64,000 bases of DNA from Promicromonospora sp. Populi (GCF_041081105.1 NZ_CP163528.1:1798001-1862000), one strand, 5' to 3'; shown: positions 1 to 8,336, numbered from the stretch's first letter. Program-made: numbers and translations. The notes: generated by a model not told the origin, from the letters alone.

Positions 1-680
1 TGCCGCAGCGGGATGGCCTCGAACAGCTTCTCCTCGATCTGCTCCACCGAGGCCCCGTGCGCGGCGATGTCGAGCGCCCGGTGGGCCATGCGGTAGGACC
101 AGGAGTCGGTGGGCAGGGCCGCGAGCATGGCGTCGAGGACGGGGTCGATGGTGTCCTCGACCATGGCGGCGGCGACCCCGGCGGCGATCGCCTGGGCGCA
201 GTAGATGCCGTCGCGGGAGTGGCTGACCTGGGCGTCGGCCAGGGCCATCTGCCGGGCGAGCTCCGGGTCCCCTGCCGCGTAGACGCCGATCGGCGCGACG
301 CGCATCGCTGCGCCGTCGCTCCAGGTCTCGGCGTTGCGCTGCCCGCTGGTGGGCGGCTGCATGCCGGCGTGGAGGTTGGCGATCGCGATCATCTCGCTGA
401 ACCCCGCCCGGTTGAACCCGGCGCGCTGTGTCTGCAGGGCTTCGAGCCAGGTCTCGGCGACCACCTGCGAGGTCAGGCCCGAGCCGGCCTTGAGCACACC
501 GCGCGCGCACAGCACCGCGTACTCGGTGTCGTCGGTGCCGGCGGCGTCCTGGTCGACGAACCCACGGACCCGGCCCCACTTCTCGCGGATCGCGGGAAGA
601 GTCATGCCTTCGGTCGGCGCGCCCATCGCATCGCCGATCGCCAGGCCGAGCAGCGCTCCGCGCGCACGATCGTTGGTCAT
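1..680 (-). CDS. ADP-ribosylglycohydrolase family protein (partial, 3' end outside window)
   Basis: The reading frame runs leftward off the window; 226 codons are visible. The N-terminus carries the family's opening pattern RGALLGLAIGDAMGAPTEGM, then a DDTEYAVL segment resembling the Asp-rich Mg-binding site of DraG-like ADP-ribosylglycohydrolases. These enzymes remove ADP-ribose from proteins or small molecules. The ATG start is supported by a strong GGCGGAGG Shine-Dalgarno directly upstream. It is divergent from a LacI-type regulator and sugar ABC operon, and a LacI-like operator lies about 30 bp upstream of its start. I infer that it belongs to the same regulon and may act on a ribosylated nutrient or nucleoside rather than on a protein. 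The substrate is not deducible. Confidence 0.85.
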   Translation of the reverse strand, partial: MTNDRARGALLGLAIGDAMGAPTEGMTLPAIREKWGRVRGFVDQDAAGTDDTEYAVLCARGVLKAGSGLTSQVVAETWLEALQTQRAGFNRAGFSEMIAIANLHAGMQPPTSGQRNAETWSDGAAMRVAPIGVYAAGDPELARQMALADAQVSHSRDGIYCAQAIAAGVAAAMVEDTIDPVLDAMLAALPTDSWSYRMAHRALDIAAHGASVEQIEEKLFEAIPLR

Positions 681-711
681 CGTCCTCCGCCTCTATCTGT
701 CCCCGGGCACT

Positions 712-723
712 CGAAACGTTTTG
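712..723. promoter_or_regulatory. LacI-type operator copy 1
   Basis: CGAAACGTTTTG is a near-palindrome centred on the CpG typical of LacI-family operators. It matches the second copy at 824-835 at 10 of 12 positions. It lies 32 bp upstream of the ADP-ribosylglycohydrolase start and probably overlaps that gene's promoter. Binding by the adjacent LacI-type regulator is inferred. Confidence 0.55.
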
Positions 724-823
724 CGTAACCCCCGCACCCGGAGCATCGTTGATAAACCGGGTGTTTGCCCAGGTGATGGCGCTTGTGCCTTGCGTCACAG
801 GGGGCTTTTGGAGGATGATACTG

Positions 824-835
824 CAAAACCTTTTG
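824..835. promoter_or_regulatory. LacI-type operator copy 2
   Basis: CAAAACCTTTTG sits inside the perfect inverted repeat GCAAAA-CC-TTTTGC (823-836), 50 bp upstream of the LacI-type regulator start. It has the same core as the copy at 712-723. The pair brackets the divergent promoter region, which suggests autoregulation plus control of both transcription directions. Confidence 0.6.
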
Positions 836-884
836 CGCGCATCTTAAAGCGCAGGGGGCCTACGAGGGGGCAAGGAGCAAGGCG

Positions 885-1871
885 ATGGTCGGGATCCGTG
901 ACGTGGCCGAGGCCGCCGGCGTCAGCGTGTCGACCGTCTCGCAGGTCGTGACCGGCAAGCGTCCCGTCTCGGCAGCGACGCGAGCCCGCGTGGAGGCCGA
1001 GATCACCCGCCTCGGCTACCGCGCCCACCCCGGCGCGGTACAGCTCCGCGGAGGCCGGACCGGCACCATCGCGCTGATCGTGCCGACCCTGGAGAACCCC
1101 TTCTACCCGCTGGTCGCCGCCGGGATGCAGGACATACTCGTGCCCCACGACATCCTGCTGACCATCACCGACTCCAGCGGTATGGACCGTTCGTCGAAAG
1201 CCATCCACCGGCTCCTGTCGCGCCGGGTGGACGCGATGGTCGCCGCGCCATGGGGCCTGCCCGAGGCGAGCCTGGACGACCTGCGCGCCGCCGGCGTCCC
1301 GTTCGTCACCCTCGGCAAGGAGCCGCCCGGCGGCGGCGACTTCGTGCACACCGACGACGTCAGCGGTGCCCGCGTGATCACCACGCACCTGATCGAGCGG
1401 GGCCGGCGTCGGATCGCCTTCCTCGGCGGGGAGGAACCGCTGATCCCCACGCAGCAGCGCCTGGAGGGCTACCGGGCCGCGCTGCAGGCGGCCGGCCACC
1501 CGCTCCGGGACGACGACGTGGTGTTCGCGGAGTACACCCGCGAGGGCGGCCGCACCGGTGCCGCGATCCTGCTCGACCGCGACGACCGCCCCGACGCGAT
1601 AGTCGCTGCCAACGACCTGATAGCGATCGGCGTCCTGGACACGGCCCGCGCCCGTTCGCTCCGGGTCCCGGACGACCTCGCGCTGACCGGCTACGACGAC
1701 ATCGACGCGGCATCCCTCGTCAGCCCGCCGCTGACGACCATCCTCAACCCCGCTCGCGAGATCGGGCGCGCCTGCGCCCGCCTCCTGCTGGAGCGGCTAG
1801 ACGGCGAGGCCACCGACGTGGCCCGCGCCATAGCCCTGTCCACCCGGCTCGTAGTCCGTGACTCGAGCTGA
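885..1871 (+). CDS. LacI family transcriptional regulator
   Basis: 328 aa. The N-terminal LacI helix-turn-helix (GIRDVAEAAGVSVSTVSQVVTG) is followed by the hinge and a periplasmic-binding-protein-like effector domain (GTIALIVPTLENPFY, then DAIVAANDLIAIGVL near residue 245 and LALTGYDDID). The start is the ATG preceded by AAGGAG. It heads a co-directional cluster with a sugar ABC transporter and is divergent from an ADP-ribosylglycohydrolase. Two similar palindromes in the upstream region are its likely operators. The effector is probably a sugar or nucleoside imported by the neighbouring transporter (inference). Confidence 0.93.
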   Translation: MVGIRDVAEAAGVSVSTVSQVVTGKRPVSAATRARVEAEITRLGYRAHPGAVQLRGGRTGTIALIVPTLENPFYPLVAAGMQDILVPHDILLTITDSSGMDRSSKAIHRLLSRRVDAMVAAPWGLPEASLDDLRAAGVPFVTLGKEPPGGGDFVHTDDVSGARVITTHLIERGRRRIAFLGGEEPLIPTQQRLEGYRAALQAAGHPLRDDDVVFAEYTREGGRTGAAILLDRDDRPDAIVAANDLIAIGVLDTARARSLRVPDDLALTGYDDIDAASLVSPPLTTILNPAREIGRACARLLLERLDGEATDVARAIALSTRLVVRDSS

Positions 1872-1927
1872 CCCACGTCCTTCCCATGACATCCTCCCGA
1901 AAACCTCGACGCGAGAGAGACACCCCC

Positions 1928-3271
1928 TTGAGAATCACGAAGCGCGCACTGGTCCCTGTCAGCGCTGTCGCCGCGGTCACGGTCGCCCTGGCCGGTTGCG
2001 CAGGCGGCAACGCCAGCGCGGCCGGCCAGGTCACCTACTGGGGGGCGTTCTACGCACCCAGCACCGAGGAAGCGTTCCAGGAGATCTTCATCGACGGCTT
2101 CAACGCCGACAGCGACGCGACCGTCGACATGGAGGTCCAGGAGCTGACGACCATCGGCCAGCTCACGGAGACGGCCGTCTCGGCGGGCGAGGCGCCCGAC
2201 ATCATCTACTCGGACGGGCCGACGTCGGCCTCCGACTTCGCCCGCGCCGACCGGACCGTCCCGCTGGACGAGTACGCCGAGGAGTACGGCTGGCAGGACG
2301 CGTTCCTGCCCTGGGCCTACGAGCTCAGCACCGTCGACGGCGAGTTCTCGTCGGTGCCGGCCAGCTACGGGTCGATGGTCCTGTACTACAACACCGAGGT
2401 GTTCGAGGAGCACGGCTGGACCCCGCCGACCACTCTGGCCGAGTTCGAGACCATCGCGGAAGAGGCAGACGCGGCCGGCCTGGTGCCGCTCGGCGGCGGC
2501 AACGCGGGCTACCAGGGCATGACCGAGTGGCTCATCACCGCGGTCTTCAACGCGGCGGTCGGCCCCGAGAAGATCTACGACGTGCTTACGGGCGAGGCCT
2601 CGTTCACCGACCCGGAGTTCGTCTCGGCCATCGAGCTCATCCAGAGCTGGATCGACAGGGGCTGGCTGGCCGGGGGCTCGGAGTCCTACTTCACCACCGA
2701 CGACACGGCGAACGTGACCGGCCTCGCCAACGGCACCACCGCCATGTATCTGAGCGGCACGTGGTCGTTCAGCTCGCTCTCCGAGGTCTTCGAGGACCCG
2801 TCCGTCTGGGGCTGGGCCCCGCTGCCGTCGCTGAACGACGCGGTCGAGCCGGGTGTGTTCCCGCTGGCGATCGGCACCCAGCTCTCGATCAGCACCGACG
2901 CCGCTGACCCGGACGCCGCTGCATCGTTCCTCGACTACCTGGCCGGCGACGTGGACCGAGCGCTGTCGTACACGGCGCGCACCGGCGAGAACCCGCCGCC
3001 GCTGGCGATGAGCGCCGACCAGTTCCCGGAGGACATCGACGAGCGCACCGTGGAGCTGTACACCCAGATCCCCGAGACGACCAACGTCGGCTACGCGACG
3101 TGGACGTTCTTCCCGCCGCAGACGGACGCGTACCTGATCAGCGAGTTCGACAGGGTAGTGACCGGGGACATCACCGCTGCGGAGTACCTCGCGGGGATGC
3201 AGGAGGCGTTCGACGAGGAGTTCGACGCCGGTGCGACGCTGGTCCCGTTCACGCCGCAGGGTCGGGACTGA
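1928..3271 (+). CDS. Extracellular sugar-binding lipoprotein of ABC transporter
   Basis: 447 aa from a TTG start. The N-terminus MRITKRALVPVSAVAAVTVA is a lipoprotein signal ending in the lipobox LAGC. The remainder has the layout of family 1 (UgpB/MalE-like) solute-binding proteins, with features such as APDIIYSDGP, PASYGSMVLYYN and SGTWSFSSL. I chose TTG at 1928 because GAGAGA precedes it at good spacing and the signal peptide then begins normally; the in-frame ATG at 1886 adds 14 polar residues and lacks a ribosome-binding site. It captures a sugar outside the membrane for the two permeases downstream. No ATPase gene is present, so it probably shares an MsiK-type ATPase encoded elsewhere, as is common in actinobacteria. 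Confidence 0.9.
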   Translation: MRITKRALVPVSAVAAVTVALAGCAGGNASAAGQVTYWGAFYAPSTEEAFQEIFIDGFNADSDATVDMEVQELTTIGQLTETAVSAGEAPDIIYSDGPTSASDFARADRTVPLDEYAEEYGWQDAFLPWAYELSTVDGEFSSVPASYGSMVLYYNTEVFEEHGWTPPTTLAEFETIAEEADAAGLVPLGGGNAGYQGMTEWLITAVFNAAVGPEKIYDVLTGEASFTDPEFVSAIELIQSWIDRGWLAGGSESYFTTDDTANVTGLANGTTAMYLSGTWSFSSLSEVFEDPSVWGWAPLPSLNDAVEPGVFPLAIGTQLSISTDAADPDAAASFLDYLAGDVDRALSYTARTGENPPPLAMSADQFPEDIDERTVELYTQIPETTNVGYATWTFFPPQTDAYLISEFDRVVTGDITAAEYLAGMQEAFDEEFDAGATLVPFTPQGRD

Positions 3272-3274
3272 GCA

Positions 3275-3402
3275 GTGACCACTGAGACCGCGATCCCCGG
3301 GGCCCTCCTGACCACGGCCCCGACCCGACGGGACCCCCGCCGGCCCACCAGGGCCGGCGGCTGGGGGCCAGGGCGAACCGACGGCTCCTGGCGTGGCTCT
3401 TC
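3275..3402 (+). other. Displaced 5' coding part of the first ABC permease (apparent frameshift)
   Basis: A GTG at 3275, 3 nt after the binding-protein stop, opens a frame with a plausible permease N-terminus (TTETAIPGALLTTAPTRR...). The frame then leaves the permease reading frame at a run of five G (3363-3367). One more G there would join it seamlessly to ...ARANRRLLAWLFVAP and restore the complete first membrane helix. This could be a sequencing error, a real frameshift, or a slippery tract. The alternative is that translation starts at CTG 3361 or GTG 3403. Confidence 0.5.
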
Positions 3403-4242
3403 GTGGCACCGCTGCTCGCGGTCAACCTGCTGGTCATCACGGGCCCGGGCCTGGCCTCGGTGTTCTACTCCTTCACCGACTGGGACGGGCTGAACACGCC
3501 CGCGTTCGTCGGCCTGGCGAACTACGCCGAGGTACTCAGCTCGGGCGCGGTGCTCAACGCGCTGATCCACAACCTCCTGTGGACCGCCTTCTTCCTCGTG
3601 GTCCCGATGACGATGGGGCTGGTCGGAGCGTTCCTGCTGTCCCGGCTGCGGCGGGGACAGGCGTTCTTCCGCGTCCTCTACTTCATCCCCTACGTGCTGG
3701 CCACCGTCGTCTCGGCAGCGATCTGGCGGCAGATCCTCGACCCGGAGACCGGGATCGGCGCCGCCCTCGCGGGCCTCGGGATCCCGTTCCTCTCCGACGT
3801 GAACTTCCTCGGCAACCCGGCGCTCGCCCTCGGCTCAGTGGCCTTCATCAACACCTGGCAGTGGTGGGGCTTCCTCCTGGTGATCTTCCTGGCCTCGATG
3901 CGCGCGGTGGACCCCGAGCTCTACGAGGCCGTGCGGCTCGACGGCGCGGGACCCGTGCGCGAGTTCTGGCACATCACGCTCCCCTCGATCCGCCCGGCGC
4001 TGGTCTTCCTCGGGCTGATGACCATCATCTGGTCGTTCCTCGTCTTCGACTACATCTACGTCCTGACCCAGGGGGGACCCGCCGGATCCACCGACGTGCT
4101 CAGCACGGTGCTGTATCGCGAGGCATTCCAGAACCAGCGCCAGGGGTACGCCTCCGCCGTAGCGATGCTCCTGTCGGCCATCAGCGCCGCGACGGTGCTC
4201 GGCTACCTGGCTCTGCGCAAACGGCTGGGATGGGATATCTGA
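3403..4242 (+). CDS. Sugar ABC transporter permease (MalF/UgpA type), 5' end uncertain
   Basis: 279 aa in the uninterrupted frame from GTG 3403. It has about six hydrophobic segments and the cytoplasmic EAA loop EAVRLDGAGPVREFWHITLP, which contacts the ATPase. From 3403 the protein starts inside its first membrane helix (upstream residues RRLLAWLF are in frame but lack ATG/GTG/TTG), so the true start is upstream. See 3275-3402 for the apparent frameshift. It forms the heteromeric channel with the next permease and overlaps it by ATGA. Confidence 0.82.
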   Translation: MAPLLAVNLLVITGPGLASVFYSFTDWDGLNTPAFVGLANYAEVLSSGAVLNALIHNLLWTAFFLVVPMTMGLVGAFLLSRLRRGQAFFRVLYFIPYVLATVVSAAIWRQILDPETGIGAALAGLGIPFLSDVNFLGNPALALGSVAFINTWQWWGFLLVIFLASMRAVDPELYEAVRLDGAGPVREFWHITLPSIRPALVFLGLMTIIWSFLVFDYIYVLTQGGPAGSTDVLSTVLYREAFQNQRQGYASAVAMLLSAISAATVLGYLALRKRLGWDI

Positions 4243-5135
4243 TGAGCAACACACAGCACAGCCTGTACACGTACGCGTACACACCCCCGCCCAAGCCCGT
4301 CCCCGTGGAGCGCCGTGGTGAGCGACCCCAGGTCGTCACCTGGGTGGTCCTCGGCCTGCTCGGCCTGTACGCGCTCGCCCCGCTGCTGGTCTTCGCGACC
4401 AACTCGCTGAAGTCCGCTCGCGAGATCGACAGCAACCCGCTCGGCCTGCCTCAGTCCTGGAACTGGTCGAACTTCGCCTACGCCTGGCAGCAGGCGGAGA
4501 TGGGTGGCGCCCTGCTGAACAGTGTCCTGATCGCGCTCGCCACCGCCGTCGGCGTAGCGATCATCGCGACAGCCGCCGCCTACGCCATGACCCGGCTCGG
4601 CCTGCCGGGCGAGGGCGGATGGATCCTGTGGCTGCTTGTGGCGTCGTCGCTGCCGATCCAGCTCTTCCTCGTGCCCCTGGTGAGCTGGTGGTCCTTCCTG
4701 GGCCTCTACAACCAGCCCTTCGGCCTGGTCGTCATCTACTGGGCCGTGTTCAGCCCGTTCGCCACCCTGCTGGTCCGCTCGTTCCTCCTCGGGCTGCCGA
4801 AGGAGTACGAGGAGGCGGCACGCATCGACGGCGCCGGCGAGCTGCGCGTGTTCTCCCGCGTCGTCCTGCCGATGATCCAGCCCGCCGTCCTGACCGCGGC
4901 ACTCGTCTCCGGGCTCCAGGCCTACAACGAGTTCATGCTCGCCGTCACCTTCATCCAGGACAGCGACTTCAGGCCGGTAGCGCTGTCCCTCTACTCGTTC
5001 CAGCAGGGCTTCACCACCGACTGGTCGATGGTCAGTGCCGCGGGCCTCATCATGGCGCTGCCCGTCGTCATCCTCTTCCTCACGATGCAACGCACGTTCA
5101 TCGACGGCTACGTCTCGCGCGGCGTCGCCGTATGA
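4242..5135 (+). CDS. Sugar ABC transporter permease (MalG/UgpE type)
   Basis: 297 aa. The start ATG overlaps the upstream stop (ATGA), implying translational coupling. The N-terminus is cytoplasmic and proline-rich, followed by six predicted helices. The EAA motif is EEAARIDGAGELRVFSRVVLP near residue 190. It pairs with the preceding permease in a carbohydrate importer of the CUT1 class. The usual length for this family is 270-300 aa, so it appears complete. Confidence 0.92.
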   Translation: MSNTQHSLYTYAYTPPPKPVPVERRGERPQVVTWVVLGLLGLYALAPLLVFATNSLKSAREIDSNPLGLPQSWNWSNFAYAWQQAEMGGALLNSVLIALATAVGVAIIATAAAYAMTRLGLPGEGGWILWLLVASSLPIQLFLVPLVSWWSFLGLYNQPFGLVVIYWAVFSPFATLLVRSFLLGLPKEYEEAARIDGAGELRVFSRVVLPMIQPAVLTAALVSGLQAYNEFMLAVTFIQDSDFRPVALSLYSFQQGFTTDWSMVSAAGLIMALPVVILFLTMQRTFIDGYVSRGVAV

Positions 5136-5184
5136 ACCGCTACCTGCCCGTCCCGCGCCCCGCCCCGAGCCCCAAGGAGTGCCG

Positions 5185-5529
5185 ATGACTTCCGCGAAGG
5201 AGATTCTGAGCACCACCGCGGCCGAGCAGATCACCTCGGGCCTGGTCGAGCTCATCACGGTGCGCAGGTACGAACGCTTCGCCGGTGCGATGCTGGCCGC
5301 CGACGACGACCACCGCCTCATGATGGAGGACGTCCGGGTGGACGCCATGACGCACCTGTGGTCGTGGACCACCTGGGCGGGCGGCAGGATCAGCGACACC
5401 AAGGTCACCTCGGACGAGTCGACCGCCCGGACGGCGGTGCAGGATTGGCTGGCGGAGGCACCGCTCGTCGAGCGTGAGCCCGGGCGCGACATCTTCGCCC
5501 TGATCCTGGTCGAGGAGGACTGGCGCTGA
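5185..5529 (+). CDS. Conserved small protein of unknown function, end of ABC operon
   Basis: 114 aa starting at an ATG with AAGGAG upstream. No signal peptide or membrane segment is visible; it is acidic and looks cytoplasmic (e.g. LVELITVRRYERFAGAMLAADDDHR and a C-terminus IFALILVEEDWR). It follows the second permease after 49 nt and is probably the last gene of the operon. I do not recognise the family. Its position suggests a role in metabolism of the imported solute, but no catalytic motif is evident. Confidence 0.65.
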   Translation: MTSAKEILSTTAAEQITSGLVELITVRRYERFAGAMLAADDDHRLMMEDVRVDAMTHLWSWTTWAGGRISDTKVTSDESTARTAVQDWLAEAPLVEREPGRDIFALILVEEDWR

Positions 5530-5564
5530 GCCTCAGGTGAGCGTATGCCGGGAGGCGACAGTGC

Positions 5565-6155
5565 CTAGCCCTGTCCGTCCGGGTTGACGGTGTACCGGAG
5601 GTGGACGGTAGCGCGCTGGCAGGCGTCCTGGTTGACGGCCTTGTTCGCGAAGCCGATCGACGCCCCGCTGAACGGCGTCGCACCGCCGTCGGGCCGGAGG
5701 GTCCTGCCCACCGCCATCGTGCTGTCCAGCAGCAGGTAGTCCGAGGCGTCACAGGCCGCGGCGGGCGTTCCGGGCGCGGTGGTGACGGCCGAGATCTCGA
5801 CGGCGACCACGTCGATGTAGGTGCTGTCGGGCCCGTTGTTCACGACCCGCCCTGTGATGGGCACTGGCGCGACGCCGGGCGCGAGGCCTGACATGGTGGA
5901 CGTCTGGGTGACGGTGAGCGAGTTGTCGGCGGCGACGCAGTCCACGGCCTCGGCGGGTGCAGCAGCTCCGGGGCCGAGGAGGAGTGCCGCGCCGAGGAGG
6001 CCGAGGAGGAGGACGGCGGCCGACGTGGCCGGCGCTTGGCAGCGCCTGCGCGCCAGGACCACGAGCGCGGCTCCGGCGACGAGGCAGGCGAGCGCGATGA
6101 TCAGGAGCAGGCCCAGATCGTCAGGGCCGGTCCTCGGCAGGGTGTCGCAGTTCAT
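5565..6155 (-). CDS. Surface protein with an N-terminal LPxTG-like motif and exported domain
   Basis: 196 aa. The order of parts is unusual. LPRTG lies at residues 6-10, followed by a hydrophobic helix and RRR, which together look like a C-terminal sortase sorting signal but sit at the N-terminus. A second hydrophobic stretch ending ...APAEA resembles a signal-peptide cleavage region, and a domain of about 125 aa follows. That domain resembles the protein encoded at 7382-7861: both end with an NQD-x-CQ motif (KAVNQDACQ versus TAVNQDDCQ). The start codon overlaps the stop of the upstream DUF3494 gene (ATGA), so the two are translationally coupled. The LPRTG block could be a relocated anchor of the upstream protein. 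No sortase gene is in the window. Confidence 0.75.
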   Translation of the reverse strand: MNCDTLPRTGPDDLGLLLIIALACLVAGAALVVLARRRCQAPATSAAVLLLGLLGAALLLGPGAAAPAEAVDCVAADNSLTVTQTSTMSGLAPGVAPVPITGRVVNNGPDSTYIDVVAVEISAVTTAPGTPAAACDASDYLLLDSTMAVGRTLRPDGGATPFSGASIGFANKAVNQDACQRATVHLRYTVNPDGQG

Positions 6156-7378
6156 GGTGTCACCGTCGCCTCGTCGTAGGTCTCGCTGTCGGTCGGAGCC
6201 CAGCGGGCCAGTGGCGCCGGGGTGACGACCGGGGGCGGGTTCACCTCGGGCGGGAGGGCGTCGGTGAACCTGATGGAGTTGGACGCGAGGGTCACGGCGC
6301 CGAGCGAGAGAGCCCGACCGATGAGCGCAGTGCTCGCGCCGAGCGTGATGGCGCCCTGGGCGACGATCGAGCCCGACAGGAACGAGTTCGCTCCGGTCCC
6401 CGCGGCGCCGGCGACCACCCAGTACACGTTCGACGCCTGCGCACCGTCGATGAGGGTGACGCTGCTGGCGGCGGCGGTGTTGAACGCCGCCGAGGTCTGG
6501 AGGACGAACACCGCGTCGGCGTCGCCGTTGGCGTCAAGAGTGAGTGTCCCGGTCACGGCCATCGCGGCTGTGCTGTGGTAGATGCCCGGCGTCAGGGTGC
6601 GACCGCCGAGGTCGCCGACGAGCTCGCCGTCGGCCGGCCGTGCGGCCAGGTCCTCGTAGGCGTCGACCAGGGCGGCGTGCGCCGCGGCGGCGTGCCCGTC
6701 GCCCGCATGGATGTCACCGCCAACCCTGCTCGGATCAATCCCCGTGATGGTCGTGCCGGGGCTCACGCCGAGGTCTCCGCTGACCGTCGTGACGCCGGTG
6801 CTGACCACCGCGGTGGCAGCGAGGACGGAGTAGCTCCGCGCGGCGCCCAGCAGGGCGGGAGCCGTGACGGCGACGGTCGCGCTGGGCGCACTGAGAGCCG
6901 TCCACGATGCGTAGACGGCGGTCACGACGTAAGTGTGCTCCCCGACGGGGACGTCCGCGTCGGTGCAGCTGTCCTCAGCGACCAGCGACGTGGGGCTGCT
7001 CTCGCACGCCGGCACGGTCGTGTCGCCGTCGCTCCGGGCGACGTAGTCGCCGGCTGGCTGCACGCCGCCGTCGCCCTGGGTCCAGCTGACCGGGATCTCC
7101 CCGGAGGACGTGACTGGGACGGTCACATCGACGGGCGCGGAGAGCGTCGAGGTCGTTGCCGTCGCCGCCCCCGAACCGGAAGCACTCCAGTAGGCAGATG
7201 CGGGCGCGGTCCCGGTCGCGACGGACCCGACCAGGGCGAGCAGAACCAGCAGGACCGTCGCTGGGCCGTGCGCACGCGTGAGGCCACGACCGCGGTGGGC
7301 GGTGTCCGGCATCGCGTCAGCGGAGTGACGTCCGACGGATATGCAGGGGATGAAGCACACCCGTCGGACGTCGATCAT
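6152..7378 (-). CDS. DUF3494 (ice-binding-like) surface protein
   Basis: 408 aa from the first ATG; starting at 7312 (MPDTAHRGRG...) would give a more normal signal peptide, and neither start has a good Shine-Dalgarno. The signal region ends ASAYWSASGSG, the AYW pattern seen in SipW-type exported proteins. A fibronectin-like segment spans roughly residues 65-150. A DUF3494 beta-solenoid domain follows (SYSVLAATAVVSTGVTTVSG, VGGDIHAGDGHAA, DLGGRTLTPGIYHS, DADAVFVLQTSAAF). DUF3494 proteins bind ice or act as adhesins. The C-terminus is a short Pro-rich tail with no anchor of its own; an LPRTG-helix-RRR block follows immediately in the overlapping downstream gene. It lies 3 nt after the upstream gene in the same operon. 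Confidence 0.85.
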   Translation of the reverse strand: MIDVRRVCFIPCISVGRHSADAMPDTAHRGRGLTRAHGPATVLLVLLALVGSVATGTAPASAYWSASGSGAATATTSTLSAPVDVTVPVTSSGEIPVSWTQGDGGVQPAGDYVARSDGDTTVPACESSPTSLVAEDSCTDADVPVGEHTYVVTAVYASWTALSAPSATVAVTAPALLGAARSYSVLAATAVVSTGVTTVSGDLGVSPGTTITGIDPSRVGGDIHAGDGHAAAAHAALVDAYEDLAARPADGELVGDLGGRTLTPGIYHSTAAMAVTGTLTLDANGDADAVFVLQTSAAFNTAAASSVTLIDGAQASNVYWVVAGAAGTGANSFLSGSIVAQGAITLGASTALIGRALSLGAVTLASNSIRFTDALPPEVNPPPVVTPAPLARWAPTDSETYDEATVTP

Positions 7379-7381
7379 GGG

Positions 7382-7861
7382 TCAGGAGGCGGTGAGGAGC
7401 AGCGGGACGTCCTGCCCCTGGCAGTCGTCCTGGTTGACGGCGGTGTTGTCGAGCGTCACCGTGACGGTCCCGTCCACGGAGTCACCGGGGGCGATCTCCC
7501 CGGCAGGCGGCCCGGTGGTGACCTCGGCCGTGTAGTCGGCAGCCAGGCACTCGTCCGTCGGCTCCCATGCCTCCCCGCCCTCTTCGGCGATCTCGACGGT
7601 GACCTCAGTCAGGTTCTGCGTCCCCTCGCCGGGGTTGGACACGGTGAAGTCAACCGTCTGTCCGGCGCCGCCCGGCGCGAGCTCACCTTCGCCGGGCTCA
7701 CTCGTGATCTCGAAGGCGACGCTCTCACCGGTTGTCGCCGCGCCGGTACCGGTGCCGGTGGACGTCCAGTACGCGAAAGCGACTCCGGCTCCGGTCAGCG
7801 TGAATGCGGCCGTAAGAATGATGACAGCGCGTTTCTTCCCACGGTTCTGGGCATTCTCCAT
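7382..7861 (-). CDS. SipW-type exported protein (TasA/CalY-like signal), unknown function
   Basis: 159 aa from the ATG preceded by AAGGAG; a TTG five codons upstream is possible but would consume that site. The N-terminus has KKR, a hydrophobic core and AFAYWTSTGTG, matching SipW-dependent signal peptides. The mature part is an acidic beta-rich domain with two cysteines and ends with the motif TAVNQDDCQ, also seen near the end of the 5565-6155 product. It leads a three-gene leftward operon with a DUF3494 protein. It may be a surface fibre or matrix component (inference from signal type). Confidence 0.78.
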   Translation of the reverse strand: MENAQNRGKKRAVIILTAAFTLTGAGVAFAYWTSTGTGTGAATTGESVAFEITSEPGEGELAPGGAGQTVDFTVSNPGEGTQNLTEVTVEIAEEGGEAWEPTDECLAADYTAEVTTGPPAGEIAPGDSVDGTVTVTLDNTAVNQDDCQGQDVPLLLTAS

Positions 7862-8336
7862 GACGGGCTCCTTCAAGTTTGTCGGCCCTTTGACATGGGG
7901 TCTCGACGCGATGGGATTGCGGCCCCCGCCCCCAGAGCGGGAGCCACAATCTGCAACGTATCAGTCGAAATTTCACCCCCTGCCAAAGGATTGATCGAAA
8001 TGAGCCGTAATGTCACGGGGCTCCGCGACGGCCCTGCACTCCCCGGGTGAATTGTTTTCAAATGGTGAACACGTCCGAAGTCATAGGTGAGCAGGTCAGG
8101 GGATCGCTCCTCGGCGACACAACCGACAATCCGGGCCCCGTCTCGGGTGAAATGACGGCGTTCATTGCTGCCAAAAATGCTGCAATGTGCAGACCGTTCG
8201 AAATCATGCCAAAGCAGAGTATGATTTTGGATGGACTTTTATTTCTTGCACATGATCGGCGAACGGTGCGTACTGTAAAACGTATCCACAATGCAAGATT
8301 GCACCTCCGCGATTCGGAGGATCAGAGAGGTATTCC
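7862..8336. other. 475-bp divergent intergenic region, unusually AT-rich
   Basis: This lies between two oppositely transcribed surface-protein genes. The segment from about 8045 to 8300 is visibly richer in A and T than the surrounding DNA, suggesting promoters or acquired sequence. A 6-bp hairpin (CCTCCG at 8304-8309, CGGAGG at 8315-8320) sits just before the ribosome-binding site GAGAGG of the rightward gene and could influence its translation. I see no convincing gene or known riboswitch. Confidence 0.4.

Noticed and set aside
1691..3409. 572-codon open frame on the minus strand opposite the binding-protein gene
   Set aside because: Arg/Gly/Val-rich composition typical of an antisense frame in GC-rich DNA; no start signal or family features. 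The plus-strand gene has clear lipoprotein and binding-protein features.
3393..4241. Continuous plus frame upstream of the second permease, which would fuse it to a long N-terminal extension
   Set aside because: The extension overlaps the real first permease in another frame and is Arg/Pro-rich; the ATG at 4242 with ATGA overlap is the natural start.
6575..8050. 491-codon plus-strand frame
   Set aside because: It lies antisense to two surface-protein genes with clear signal peptides and domains, and has shadow composition.
7862..8336. Riboswitch (for example c-di-GMP type) in the divergent region
   Set aside because: I could not assemble any known riboswitch core; only a 6-bp hairpin is evident.
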